Of a stretch of DNA of 64,000 nt, positions 8,007-15,987 are shown in pieces. This stretch comes from DATGZH01 sp035297265. GTDB taxonomy: Bacteria > Actinomycetota > Acidimicrobiia > Acidimicrobiales > RAAP-2. The stretch is taken from the NCBI GenBank assembly GCA_035297265.1, contig DATGZH010000014.1, positions 62,001-126,000 of the forward strand, given 5' to 3'. Position 1 is the first letter of the stretch. Each line of letters starts with the position of its first letter. The translations under genes and the position numbers were made by a program. Under the pieces are notes generated by a model. The model did no database searches and was not told where the DNA came from. It saw nothing but the letters and a program-made list of their open reading frames with translations.

Positions 8007-8585
8007 TCAGGCATACCCCCTGAGGTCGTCGTCAAGCTCGACGTCGAACGTGCGGAGGGCCATGGCGAGCACGTCGTAGGCGCCCACCGTGAACACCACG
8101 TCCATCAGCTGCTGGGTGTCGAGCTCGGCGGCGAGACGGTTGTAGGTGGCCTCTCCGATGCAAGCCTCTCCGACCAGCTCGTCGGCCGCCGAGAGCAGCG
8201 CCTGCTCGAGGGGTGTCCAGCCCTCGGCGCCGGGCCCCGAGCGGACCCTCGCCACCTCGTCGGGCGTGAGACCGGCCTCGCCGGCCAGGAACACGTGCTG
8301 GGCCCATTCGTAGGTGGCGTCCCGGAGGTGGGCGACCCGCAGGATCAAGAGCTCCCGCTGGCGGACCGTGATCGTCGTGGCGAAGAGGGCGTGCCCGATG
8401 AGGTGGTGGTACGCCGTCGTGAGGGGCGGGTGGTGGGCCAGGACCCCGAGGGCGTTGAGGCCCTTCGGTCGGGACGGGTCCACGGCGGGATAGGGGTGGC
8501 GGGGGTTGGGCGGCCGGTAGGCGGCCATCGCCTCACGCATCGCCGGGGGCCACGCTCGCGGCGGGATCGGGTCGACGCGGCTCAT
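8007..8585 (-). CDS. Carboxymuconolactone decarboxylase-like protein
   Basis: A 192-residue all-helical CMD/AhpD-fold protein. 'RQRELLILRVAHLRDATYEW' leads into 'EWAQH' at about 93-97, the CMD signature. The AhpD-type CxxC redox pair is absent (the corresponding stretch is 'YEWAQH'), so it belongs to the non-redox CMD subgroup. The C-terminal part 'DTQQLMDVVFTVGAYDVLAM' is also typical. In catabolic clusters these proteins often have unclear roles; lactone decarboxylation is one option. It sits between the TauD-like dioxygenase and the extradiol dioxygenase with small gaps (67 and 3 bp). Confidence 0.85.
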   Translation of the reverse strand: MSRVDPIPPRAWPPAMREAMAAYRPPNPRHPYPAVDPSRPKGLNALGVLAHHPPLTTAYHHLIGHALFATTITVRQRELLILRVAHLRDATYEWAQHVFLAGEAGLTPDEVARVRSGPGAEGWTPLEQALLSAADELVGEACIGEATYNRLAAELDTQQLMDVVFTVGAYDVLAMALRTFDVELDDDLRGYA

Positions 8586-8652
8586 CCGAGGACCTTGCCG
8601 TGCTCGGCTGGCCGGCCGACGTGCTCACCGACCGAATCGGGGAGCCGGCCGC

Positions 8653-9483
8653 TCATGCGATGGGCTCGTCGCCGGCGAAGGTGGTGCGGTGCATGTCGCG
8701 GGGTGACGAGGGATCGTACGGGGCGGCACGGTGCAGCACCCCCCGGTTGTCCCAGATCACCACGTCTCCCACCTGCCATTCGTGGCGGTACACGCGGCTC
8801 GGGACGGTGGCCCGGGCCAGCAGGTCGTCGAGGAGGGCCCGGCCCTCCTCGACGTCCAGGCCGACGACGTGATCGGCGGTGGCTCCGAGGACCAACGACT
8901 TGCGCCCCGAGCGGTGCGTCCAGACCAGGGGATGCTCCTTGGCCGGTCGCTGCCGCCACAGGGCCTCCTGCTCGGGCGTCGGGTCCGGTGTGTGGAGGCG
9001 CATCGAGGCCCCGATCGTATGGACGACCCGGACGGTCGCCAGCCGGCCCTGCTCCTCCTCGGAGAGGTCCTCGTAGGCCTGATACGTGTTGGCGAACTCG
9101 GTCTCGCCGCCGCGGTCAGCGACCGCGTGGGCGCAGAGCATCGTGGCCATGATCGGGACGTCGTCGGTGCAGCCATCGATGTGCCAGTGGAAGGTACCTC
9201 GCAGATAGGCGGCGGCCCGGTTGCGGGCCGGGTCGAGCGTCACGAGGAAGATCTCGGGGTGCTCGCCGTCACCGAACTTCTCGACGGTGCCGAGGCGCCG
9301 GCTGAACGCCACCTGGGTGGCGTCATCGAGGTGCAGGCCCCGGAAGACGAGCACGCCGTGGGCATCGAGAGCCTCGAGGATCCACCCCGGCAGCGTGTCG
9401 TCCCGGAGCAACTGGTCGTGGTCGACGCCGGCCACGAGGGCTCCCACCGTGGGGGTCAGCTTCTCGGTGGTGATGACGGTCAA
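8653..9483 (-). CDS. TauD/TfdA-family 2-oxoglutarate/Fe(II)-dependent dioxygenase
   Basis: A 276-residue enzyme with the full facial triad: H101 and D103 in 'FHWHIDG', and the distal His at about 251 in 'NRGVLHRAAPYD'. The 2-oxoglutarate-binding Arg is R266 in 'RDMHRTTFAGD'. 'VLVFRGLHLDDATQVAFSRR' is the family's N-terminal block. Members hydroxylate or cleave small organic acids, sulfonates or aryloxyalkanoates with 2-oxoglutarate as co-substrate. It lies third in the oxygenase operon. The ATG at 9483 is preceded by AGGAGA at suitable spacing. Confidence 0.9.
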   Translation of the reverse strand: MTVITTEKLTPTVGALVAGVDHDQLLRDDTLPGWILEALDAHGVLVFRGLHLDDATQVAFSRRLGTVEKFGDGEHPEIFLVTLDPARNRAAAYLRGTFHWHIDGCTDDVPIMATMLCAHAVADRGGETEFANTYQAYEDLSEEEQGRLATVRVVHTIGASMRLHTPDPTPEQEALWRQRPAKEHPLVWTHRSGRKSLVLGATADHVVGLDVEEGRALLDDLLARATVPSRVYRHEWQVGDVVIWDNRGVLHRAAPYDPSSPRDMHRTTFAGDEPIA

Positions 9484-9531
9484 TCGCTGTCTCCTTCGTC
9501 GTGCAGCCTTCGGTCGACCAGGAGCGACGGC

Positions 9532-10362
9532 TCAGGTGGCCGCGAACTCCGGCAGGACGTCCCGGACGAACGCCTCGACCTGCGCTTCGCCCGCACCGGG
9601 CCAGCCGCAGACCAGGTAGCCGAACCCCGCGTCGCGCCATTTGGCCGCGTGCCGCCGGGCCACGTCGAGATCGTCGAGGGACAGGGACGCCGCCCGCATG
9701 ATCGAGGAGGGGTCCCGGCCGGCCTCGATAGCCAGCTGGTCCAGGCGCTCACCGGCTGCTTGCAGCGAGCCCGGTGTCCCGTAGGCGTGCCACACGTCGG
9801 CGTAGCGGGCCACCAGGGGAAGCGTACGCCGGGGTCCGGTTCCGCCGACCCAGATCGGCGGATGCGGGAGCTGCACCGGCACGGGTCGCATCATGGCCTC
9901 GCGCAGCGAGACGCTCTTCCCCTCGTAGGAGACCACGTCGCCGCTCGTCAGGCGGGTCACGATCTCGAGGGTGTCCTCGAGCAGGTCGAAGCGCTGGGCC
10001 GTCGGCGGGAAGGGGATGCCGAGTTCCTGGTGCTCCTGCTCGAACCAGGCGGCCCCGAGCGCCAGCTCCAGGCGTCCGTGCGAGGCGTGGTCGATCGTGA
10101 GTGCCTGTGCCGCCAGCACCGAGGGGTGGCGGTAGGTCACCCCGGTCACGAGGAGCCCCAGGCGGATCCGGGACGTGATGCCGGCGAGCGCCGCCAGGGT
10201 CGTCATCCCCTCGAACGTCTCGCCCGGACCCTCGCCGTACATCGGCTCAAAGTGGTCGAAGCCCCACGCCCCGTCGAAGCCGAGCTCCTCGGCCAGCCGG
10301 ACGCGGCCCAAGAGCTGATCCCACGACATGCGCTGCTGTGCGACATCGAGGCCGAATCTCAT
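9532..10362 (-). CDS. LLM-class (luciferase-like) F420/flavin-dependent oxidoreductase
   Basis: A 276-residue TIM-barrel protein of the bacterial luciferase-like family. Conserved blocks are 'LAEELGFDGAWGFDHFEP', 'TSRIRLGLLVTGVTYRHPS', 'LALGAAWFEQEHQELGIPFP', 'RFDLLEDTLEIVTRL', 'PPIWVGGTGPRRTLPL' and 'ADVWHAYG'. In actinobacteria this subgroup commonly uses F420, but flavin cannot be excluded from sequence. The reaction is probably oxidation or reduction of an alcohol, ketone or related group in the same pathway as its operon partners. It is second in the operon, 39 bp behind the Rieske gene. Confidence 0.88.
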   Translation of the reverse strand: MRFGLDVAQQRMSWDQLLGRVRLAEELGFDGAWGFDHFEPMYGEGPGETFEGMTTLAALAGITSRIRLGLLVTGVTYRHPSVLAAQALTIDHASHGRLELALGAAWFEQEHQELGIPFPPTAQRFDLLEDTLEIVTRLTSGDVVSYEGKSVSLREAMMRPVPVQLPHPPIWVGGTGPRRTLPLVARYADVWHAYGTPGSLQAAGERLDQLAIEAGRDPSSIMRAASLSLDDLDVARRHAAKWRDAGFGYLVCGWPGAGEAQVEAFVRDVLPEFAAT

Positions 10363-10401
10363 CTCGTCACCCGCCCATGTGTCGCCGCCGACCGCGGGAC
10401 G

Positions 10402-11766
10402 TCAGAACGCCATCTCCACGACCGGCATCTCCAGTGGGTTGACGTTGACCTTGCGCAACGCCGGGAGGAGCTTCTCATAGGGGAGACCGGCCAGGAAGCC
10501 GTCGAGCATCCGGTGGAAGTTGGAGATATGGCCCTCGTTGCGCTCGGACAGGCGCATGTACTCGAAGCTCTTGTCATGGAGGCCCCGCTGCTGCCGTGCC
10601 AGGTTGGAGAAGTCCTGGATCGGGATGGGCGGCCATCGTGGGTCGTCGGACTCCCACCACTCGGGGACCGGGGGTGTCTCGGGCTCGGCCCCCTCCGGGA
10701 AGCGGGTGAGCGACCAGATCTCCATGAGTGTCTCTTCGGGGCCGAGTGGTCGGAACCGGTAGGAGGAGGCGCTGCTGTACATGGGCAGGACGAAGTGGTG
10801 AGGGAAGCAGTAGCCCATCGGCTCGTTGAAGCCGTGCTCCTGGAGCTCGTTGAGATCGGGTACGACGCAGCCGCGCTCGCGATGGGTGCGGGTGACGGCG
10901 TCGTTGAGGTGGCGCTCCCACGTGGATCGGGCCAGTTGGTACTCCGCGGGGAGCTCCAGGTCCTGCAGGGTCTCGGCGATCTCTACGTCCCGGGCGTGCA
11001 CCATCCCGTCCATGCCCTCGCTCATCACGCGGAGGTAGTGCAGTTCGGCCTCGACGAACACCCGGGGATCGAAGTCGGCTGGATCACGCGGTGGTACACG
11101 ACCAGGGATCCGCAGTTGCGGATGCGTCGCCAGCACGTGGTACTGCTCGACGAAGGCCTCCTCGGCCAGCTTCCAGTTCACGGGGAGCCGACAGGCGTAC
11201 CACCATTCAGCTCGGAGCGATTCCGCCCTCCACTCGTCCTGCACTGTGGCGAATGGCTCGATGCACGCCCGCAGCGGGGGCGCCTCGTCGTCGAGATTGA
11301 TCCACGCGCTGCCACCCCAGGTCTCGCAGCGCACCGGGGTGAGGTCGAGCTCAGCGGCCTGCAGGTTGTGCTCGGAGAACGCCCCCGACTGGGTGACTCG
11401 GGTGTTGCGGCCGTCGGTCCCGTAGCACCACCCGTGGAACGGGCAGACGAAGCCGCCCCGCCGCGAGCCCCGCCCCTGGGCGAGGCGGACGCCGCGATGA
11501 CGGCAGACGTTGTGGAACGCCCGGACGCCCATGTCCTCGGCCCGTACGACGACCACCGACTGGTCGAGGATCTGGTACTCGGCGTAGTCCCCCGGTTCGG
11601 GTATCTCCTCCAGCCGGCAGGCCAACTGCCACACCCGGGGCCAGAGCAGCTCGACCTCCATCTGGTAGAAGTCCGGGTCGTAGTACCGCTCCTTCGGCAC
11701 CCGGTCCAGCACCTCGATGGCGTACGGCACCGGCAGGGCCGACCACTTGTGCTCCACGATCGTCAT
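10402..11766 (-). CDS. Rieske non-heme iron oxygenase, large (alpha) subunit
   Basis: A 454-residue ring-hydroxylating oxygenase. The Rieske [2Fe-2S] ligands are C88 and H90 ('CRHRG') and C108 and H111 ('CPFHGWCYG'). The mononuclear iron site is marked by H210 and H215 in 'EAFVEQYHVLATHP'. The C-terminal half is the catalytic START-like domain. No small subunit, ferredoxin or reductase gene is adjacent, so electron transfer partners must be elsewhere, or the enzyme is a homo-oligomeric type. It is the promoter-proximal gene of the minus operon; its 5' region carries a palindromic operator at 11801. Confidence 0.93.
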   Translation of the reverse strand: MTIVEHKWSALPVPYAIEVLDRVPKERYYDPDFYQMEVELLWPRVWQLACRLEEIPEPGDYAEYQILDQSVVVVRAEDMGVRAFHNVCRHRGVRLAQGRGSRRGGFVCPFHGWCYGTDGRNTRVTQSGAFSEHNLQAAELDLTPVRCETWGGSAWINLDDEAPPLRACIEPFATVQDEWRAESLRAEWWYACRLPVNWKLAEEAFVEQYHVLATHPQLRIPGRVPPRDPADFDPRVFVEAELHYLRVMSEGMDGMVHARDVEIAETLQDLELPAEYQLARSTWERHLNDAVTRTHRERGCVVPDLNELQEHGFNEPMGYCFPHHFVLPMYSSASSYRFRPLGPEETLMEIWSLTRFPEGAEPETPPVPEWWESDDPRWPPIPIQDFSNLARQQRGLHDKSFEYMRLSERNEGHISNFHRMLDGFLAGLPYEKLLPALRKVNVNPLEMPVVEMAF

Positions 11767-11800
11767 ACTGTCGTCCCTTGCTGTGCGTCGACCAGAGTTA

Positions 11801-11816
11801 TACTAACCGGTCGGTA
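11801..11816. promoter_or_regulatory. TetR-type palindromic operator, site A
   Basis: TACTAACCGGTCGGTA, two half-sites around ACCGGT, in the 118-bp divergent region between the Rieske operon and the Baeyer-Villiger monooxygenase gene. On the plus strand a TACAAT -10-like hexamer (11815-11820) overlaps its edge; on the minus strand TAGTAT overlaps the other edge. A bound repressor would block both promoters. The same palindrome recurs at 14652, 17711 and 20909. Confidence 0.7.
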
Positions 11817-11884
11817 CAATTTGCCGAAGGTGCGCCTCAGCTGGGGTCGTCACCTCGGTCCACCGGCGACCACAGGGCCTGCAG

Positions 11885-13540
11885 ATGACCGCCTCCTTCG
11901 ACCCGGCAGCCGACGAGCGCCCGCCCGCCGCCGCGGTCGACGTGCTCGTCATCGGCGCGGGCATCACCGGCATCTACCAGCTCTACCGGGCGCGCCATTC
12001 CGGGTTCTCCGCGCTGCTCCTGGAGGCCGGCGAGGGGGTCGGGGGCACGTGGTACTGGAACCGCTACCCGGGAGCCCGCTTCGACTCGGAGAGCTACACC
12101 TACGGCTACCTCTTCTCGCGGGAGCTCTTCGACGACTGGGAGTGGCAGGAGCACTTCGCGGCGCAGCCTGAGACCGAGCGCTACCTGAACCACGTCGTGG
12201 ACCGGTTCGACCTGCGCCGCCACATCCGCTTCGGCGCCCGGGTCTCCTCCGCCGAGTACGACGAAACGTCTGGCACCTGGCTCGTCGCGGTCAGCGACGG
12301 GAGCGAGGTACGGGCTCGCTTCCTGGTCGCGGCGACCGGGGTGCTCTCCGTGCCCTACATCCCGGACATCCCGGGGCGGGATTCGTTCGGCGGCGAGTCG
12401 TACCACACCGGCCAGTGGCCGGCCGGGCCGGTCGACTTCGCCGGCAAACGGGTGGCTGTCGTCGGGACGGCGTCGAGCGGCGTGCAGCTCGTGCCAGCCA
12501 TCGCCGAGGAGGTGGCCTCACTGACCGTGTACCAGCGGACGGCGAACTGGTGCACGCCGCTCAACAACCGTGCGATCACCGCCGAGGAGCAGGCCGAGCT
12601 GCGGGCCGGCTTCGAACAGCTCCGGGAGATCCTCAACACCTCGATCCACGGCTTCCACCACCCTCCTCACGACCGGACGGCCTTCGAGGACCCGGCGGAC
12701 GAGCGGCAACGTTTCTACGACCAGATGTGGAACAGCCCCGGCTTCACCAAGCTGACCAGCCACTACACGGACATGCTCTTCAACCCCGAGGCCAACGCCG
12801 AGTGGTGCGATTTCATCGCGGCGAAGATCCGCAGCATCGTCGAGGACCCGGCGACGGCGGAGCGCCTCATCCCGACCGACCACCGGTTCGGTGAGAAACG
12901 GCCACCCTTCGTCACGGGATACTACGAGAGCTTCAACCGCCCGAACGTGTCGCTCGTCGACCTGCGGGAGACCCCTATCGTCAGGGTGACGCCGACGGGG
13001 ATCGAGACCACCGAGGGCCCCGAGGAGTTCGACATCATCGTGTGGGCGACCGGATTCGACTTCGGGACCGGGGCCCTGGCCCGCATGGGCATCCGGGGCC
13101 GGGGCGGGCTGGCGCTCCTCGACTACTGGGCCGAAGGTCCCCGCACGTTCCTCGGCATCCAGACCCACGGCTTCCCGAACCTGTTCTTTCCCGGCGGCCC
13201 CCACGCCGCCGCGGGCAACAACCCCCGCTACAACGGCGACCAGGTCGACTTCATCACCGATGTGCTCGTCTACGCCCAGGAGCACCGCTTCGACGTCGTC
13301 GAGGTCACCGAGCGTTCCGAGGAGCGCTGGACCAACATGGTCAACCGGGGCGCGGCCAACTCCTCGTTCAGCGAGGTCAGCTACTACTTCGGGACCAACA
13401 TCCCGGGCAAACCGGTCCGGTACCTGCTCAACTCGGGCGGCCGGCCCAAGCTGTTCTCCGTCATCGCCGACGTGGTCGCCAACGACTACGACGCCTTCAC
13501 CTTCTCCCGGGTCACCGAGCCGGCGGGGGCCACCGGCTGA
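11885..13540 (+). CDS. Type I Baeyer-Villiger monooxygenase (FAD/NADPH)
   Basis: A 551-residue flavoprotein with all diagnostic motifs. The first Rossmann motif is 'GAGITG' at 24-29; 'GGTWYWNRYPGARFD' near 53-67 is the upstream BVMO motif; 'FGGESYHTGQWP' at 168-179 matches the FxGxxxHxxxWP fingerprint; 'GTASSG' at 194-199 is the NADPH Rossmann motif; 'VWATGFDFGTG' is the ATG motif. Such enzymes insert oxygen next to a carbonyl, turning ketones into esters or lactones. It is transcribed alone, divergently from the Rieske operon and convergent with the cyclase gene. The ATG at 11885 has only a weak ribosome-binding site. Confidence 0.95.
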   Translation: MTASFDPAADERPPAAAVDVLVIGAGITGIYQLYRARHSGFSALLLEAGEGVGGTWYWNRYPGARFDSESYTYGYLFSRELFDDWEWQEHFAAQPETERYLNHVVDRFDLRRHIRFGARVSSAEYDETSGTWLVAVSDGSEVRARFLVAATGVLSVPYIPDIPGRDSFGGESYHTGQWPAGPVDFAGKRVAVVGTASSGVQLVPAIAEEVASLTVYQRTANWCTPLNNRAITAEEQAELRAGFEQLREILNTSIHGFHHPPHDRTAFEDPADERQRFYDQMWNSPGFTKLTSHYTDMLFNPEANAEWCDFIAAKIRSIVEDPATAERLIPTDHRFGEKRPPFVTGYYESFNRPNVSLVDLRETPIVRVTPTGIETTEGPEEFDIIVWATGFDFGTGALARMGIRGRGGLALLDYWAEGPRTFLGIQTHGFPNLFFPGGPHAAAGNNPRYNGDQVDFITDVLVYAQEHRFDVVEVTERSEERWTNMVNRGAANSSFSEVSYYFGTNIPGKPVRYLLNSGGRPKLFSVIADVVANDYDAFTFSRVTEPAGATG

Positions 13541-13556
13541 ACAAAGGACGCCGACG

Positions 13557-14615
13557 TCACACGGTGGCGACGGGCGTCACCGGCGAGCCGACGACGCCGG
13601 GCATCCGCAGGGGCGGGGCGGTCAGGAGGAAGCGGTGGCGGCCGTGCTCCCTGAGCCACCCGGCCAGCTCGTGCAGGTACCACATCTCGCCGAGCGGGAC
13701 GCCCAACCTGAAGAGGCAGAGGTGGTGGATGGGGAGGAAGGAGTGCCGGCTGGGGTCGCGGTCCTTGCCGAGGAGCCCCTCGACCGCGTAGTTGTCGGCC
13801 ACCAGGGCGGCGATCTGGGACTCGCTGATCCACTCCAGGAGCGACTCGTCCCGGGCGTCGAGGTAGGAGCACATCGTGTGGATCTTGACCGGATCCGGGT
13901 TGCGCTCCCATTCCAGGACCTTCGTGGCGAAGCCGGTGTGCAGGAGCAGGACGTCGCCCGGCTCGACGACCACACCGTCGGCCGCCATGATCTCTTCGAG
14001 CGTCGCCCGATTGACCCTCTGCCACTCGTGGCCGAGGTGGTGAGCGAGATCCACGAGCACCCCCCGACCCTGGACCCCGTGGAAGGCCATGTGCTCGAGC
14101 CCGAGATGGTGGGCGAAGGCGTGGTGCGGCCCGCCGTCGCCCCGAGCGTCGGCCTTCGGCCCCACGAGGTCGATGCCGGCGCGATAGCCGTTGTAGTAGA
14201 CGCCTTCTTCCACCCCGTCGTCGTCGGCGTCGAACTCCGCCCCGACGTGGGCGAGAGAGTCCCACTGCGTCGAGTACTGCAGTGAGAGGGTGACGACGTC
14301 GTCGGCCCACACGTCGACGTACTTGGGATCCCCCCATTCCTCCATCTCGCTCATGTGGACGTTGTAGAAGGTCGCCGGCACGCCCTGCATGTCCTCCGTC
14401 GGAGCGACCGTCGGCGGGTACCGACGCTGGTTCAGGGCGGTCCCGCCGGGGTAGTCGAGCGGCAGGCTCAGGCAGAACGTGAGACCGGCCTCGACCTCGC
14501 GCACCCCCTCGAGCACCTTGGCCGGGGTGATCAGGTTGACCCGGCCGAGCTCGTCGTCGTCCCCCCAGTCGCCCCAGGTCGAGCCGGGTGGGCGCTGCTT
14601 CCACCGTTTGGCCAC
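13557..14615 (-). CDS. Cyclase-family metal-dependent hydrolase (kynurenine-formamidase-like fold)
   Basis: A 352-residue member of the 'putative cyclase' family. The canonical HxGTHxDxPxH becomes 'STQWDSLAHVGAEFD', a variant common in a longer subgroup. Further blocks are 'GVLVDLAHHLG', 'VVVEPGDVLLLHTGF' and 'HHLCLFRLGVPLGEMWYLHEL'. These enzymes hydrolyse amide, lactone or ester-like bonds. A lactone hydrolase acting on a Baeyer-Villiger product would make sense here, but that is inference. The GTG at 14615 has AAAGGAGG 8 nt upstream. The gene is driven from the palindrome-bearing divergent region at 14652 and is convergent with the BVMO gene. Confidence 0.85.
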   Translation of the reverse strand: MAKRWKQRPPGSTWGDWGDDDELGRVNLITPAKVLEGVREVEAGLTFCLSLPLDYPGGTALNQRRYPPTVAPTEDMQGVPATFYNVHMSEMEEWGDPKYVDVWADDVVTLSLQYSTQWDSLAHVGAEFDADDDGVEEGVYYNGYRAGIDLVGPKADARGDGGPHHAFAHHLGLEHMAFHGVQGRGVLVDLAHHLGHEWQRVNRATLEEIMAADGVVVEPGDVLLLHTGFATKVLEWERNPDPVKIHTMCSYLDARDESLLEWISESQIAALVADNYAVEGLLGKDRDPSRHSFLPIHHLCLFRLGVPLGEMWYLHELAGWLREHGRHRFLLTAPPLRMPGVVGSPVTPVATV

Positions 14616-14651
14616 CGTACGGCCTCCTTTCGGGCTGCCCTCGTTGCTATG

Positions 14652-14667
14652 TACCGACCGGTTGGTC
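14652..14667. promoter_or_regulatory. TetR-type palindromic operator, site B
   Basis: TACCGACCGGTTGGTC lies in the 127-bp divergent region between the cyclase gene (minus) and the amidohydrolase gene (plus). It matches 15 of 16 positions of the consensus TACYRACCGGTYRGTA and is the most symmetric copy together with site A. Confidence 0.7.
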
Positions 14668-14742
14668 TAGCCTCCGCCTTGAAGCTTCGCGCTCTTGGCG
14701 AGGACTTCTCCAGAAGGTCCAGAAGGACGGAAGAGACCACCG

Positions 14743-15987
14743 ATGCCCGACAAGCCCTTCGTCGTCTCGGCCGACGGGCACATCCTCGAGCCCACGGACC
14801 TGTTCCTCACCCGGTTGCCGAAGCACCTGCGGGATCGGGCGGTCTGGGAGGAGGACTTCGAGATCGAGCCGCTCGTCGAAGGCGGGGCGAGGGTCTTCCG
14901 TCGACTGCACACCCCCGGGTTCGAAGGATGGACGATCTCCCGCTACCGCCAGACCGGTGGGCGGATGCCCGAGGGCGACCCCGAGATGATCCTCGAGGAC
15001 CTCGACCTCGACGGGGTCGACGTCGGCGTCATGCACCCGAACCTCTCGCTCTTCGGGCTGTACTCCGACGACCACGAGCTGTCCATGGCCCACGCCCGTG
15101 TCTACAACGACTACATCATGGAGCGGTTCACGCCCTATTTCTCGCGACTGGCGCCCACGGCTCCGGTCCCCCTCTCCGACGTGGACGACGCAGTGGTGGA
15201 GATCGAGCGGGTCGCCGCTGGTGGTTTCCGCGGGATCCTGCTGCCGGCGGTGGCGCCGAAGCCCTACTACTCGCGCGACTTCGACCCCGTGTGGGCGGCC
15301 GCGCAGGCCAACGGCGTGCACGTCTTCATGCACACCCAGACGGGCGGCGTGAAGGTCAACGACCCGGCCTCCACCACGCTCAAGGTGGTCATGGAGTCGG
15401 CCGCCCAAGTGAACGAGCCGATGACCGAGAAGACCGCGTCCAAGCGGATGATCACCCAGTCGATCTACAGCACGTTCGTCCCCCAGCAGATCATCTGCGA
15501 GCTCATCGGCGGCGGCGTGGCCGAGCGCTATCCCAACCTCCACTTCGGGTTGATCGAGTTCAACGCCCATTGGCTGGCCTCGTTGGTAGGAGCCATGGAC
15601 AAGTGCTGGATCACCGGCGTCGGACAGGACGCGGACTGGTGGCTCGGCTACTGGGACCCGCAGCTCCCGCCGCAGGAGCAGCGGACCATGGCCCAGCTGT
15701 TCCGGCTGAACGAGAAGTGGCCCTACCCGCTGCTGCCGAGCGAGTACGTCCGGCGCCAGTTCCACGTCTCCTTCCAGGACGACCCGGTGGCGGTCGCCTC
15801 GCGACACATCACCGGTGTCTCGACCATCGTGTGGGGCAACGACTATCCCCACGCCGAAGGGACGTTCCGCGGCAGCCGGCAGCTCCTGGCCGAACAGTTC
15901 GCGGGGGTGCCGACGGAGGAGCGGGACGCCATCGTGGGCGGCACCCTGGGCGGTCTCCTCGGATTCAAGGCTCCGGTGGCCGCCTGA
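14743..15987 (+). CDS. Amidohydrolase 2 family protein (ACMSD-like)
   Basis: A 414-residue TIM-barrel hydrolase or decarboxylase. The first strand has 'VVSADGHILEPTDLF' (D11, H13), where DxH replaces the classical HxH and serves the metal in this subgroup; 'VFMHTQTG' supplies a second-half His and 'VWGNDYPHAEGTF' the C-terminal Asp. Related genes occur in actinobacterial catabolic clusters, where they act as decarboxylases or C-C hydrolases. The ATG at 14743 is chosen because the family motif starts right after it; a longer form from TTG 14695 is unlikely. The stop codon overlaps the next gene by 4 nt. Confidence 0.88.
   Translation: MPDKPFVVSADGHILEPTDLFLTRLPKHLRDRAVWEEDFEIEPLVEGGARVFRRLHTPGFEGWTISRYRQTGGRMPEGDPEMILEDLDLDGVDVGVMHPNLSLFGLYSDDHELSMAHARVYNDYIMERFTPYFSRLAPTAPVPLSDVDDAVVEIERVAAGGFRGILLPAVAPKPYYSRDFDPVWAAAQANGVHVFMHTQTGGVKVNDPASTTLKVVMESAAQVNEPMTEKTASKRMITQSIYSTFVPQQIICELIGGGVAERYPNLHFGLIEFNAHWLASLVGAMDKCWITGVGQDADWWLGYWDPQLPPQEQRTMAQLFRLNEKWPYPLLPSEYVRRQFHVSFQDDPVAVASRHITGVSTIVWGNDYPHAEGTFRGSRQLLAEQFAGVPTEERDAIVGGTLGGLLGFKAPVAA

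Noticed and set aside
8731..12171. Long open frame of more than 1100 codons on the plus strand
   Set aside because: It lies opposite the TauD, LLM and Rieske genes; its protein is His/Gly/Arg/Val-rich with no family motif. It is a GC-skew shadow.
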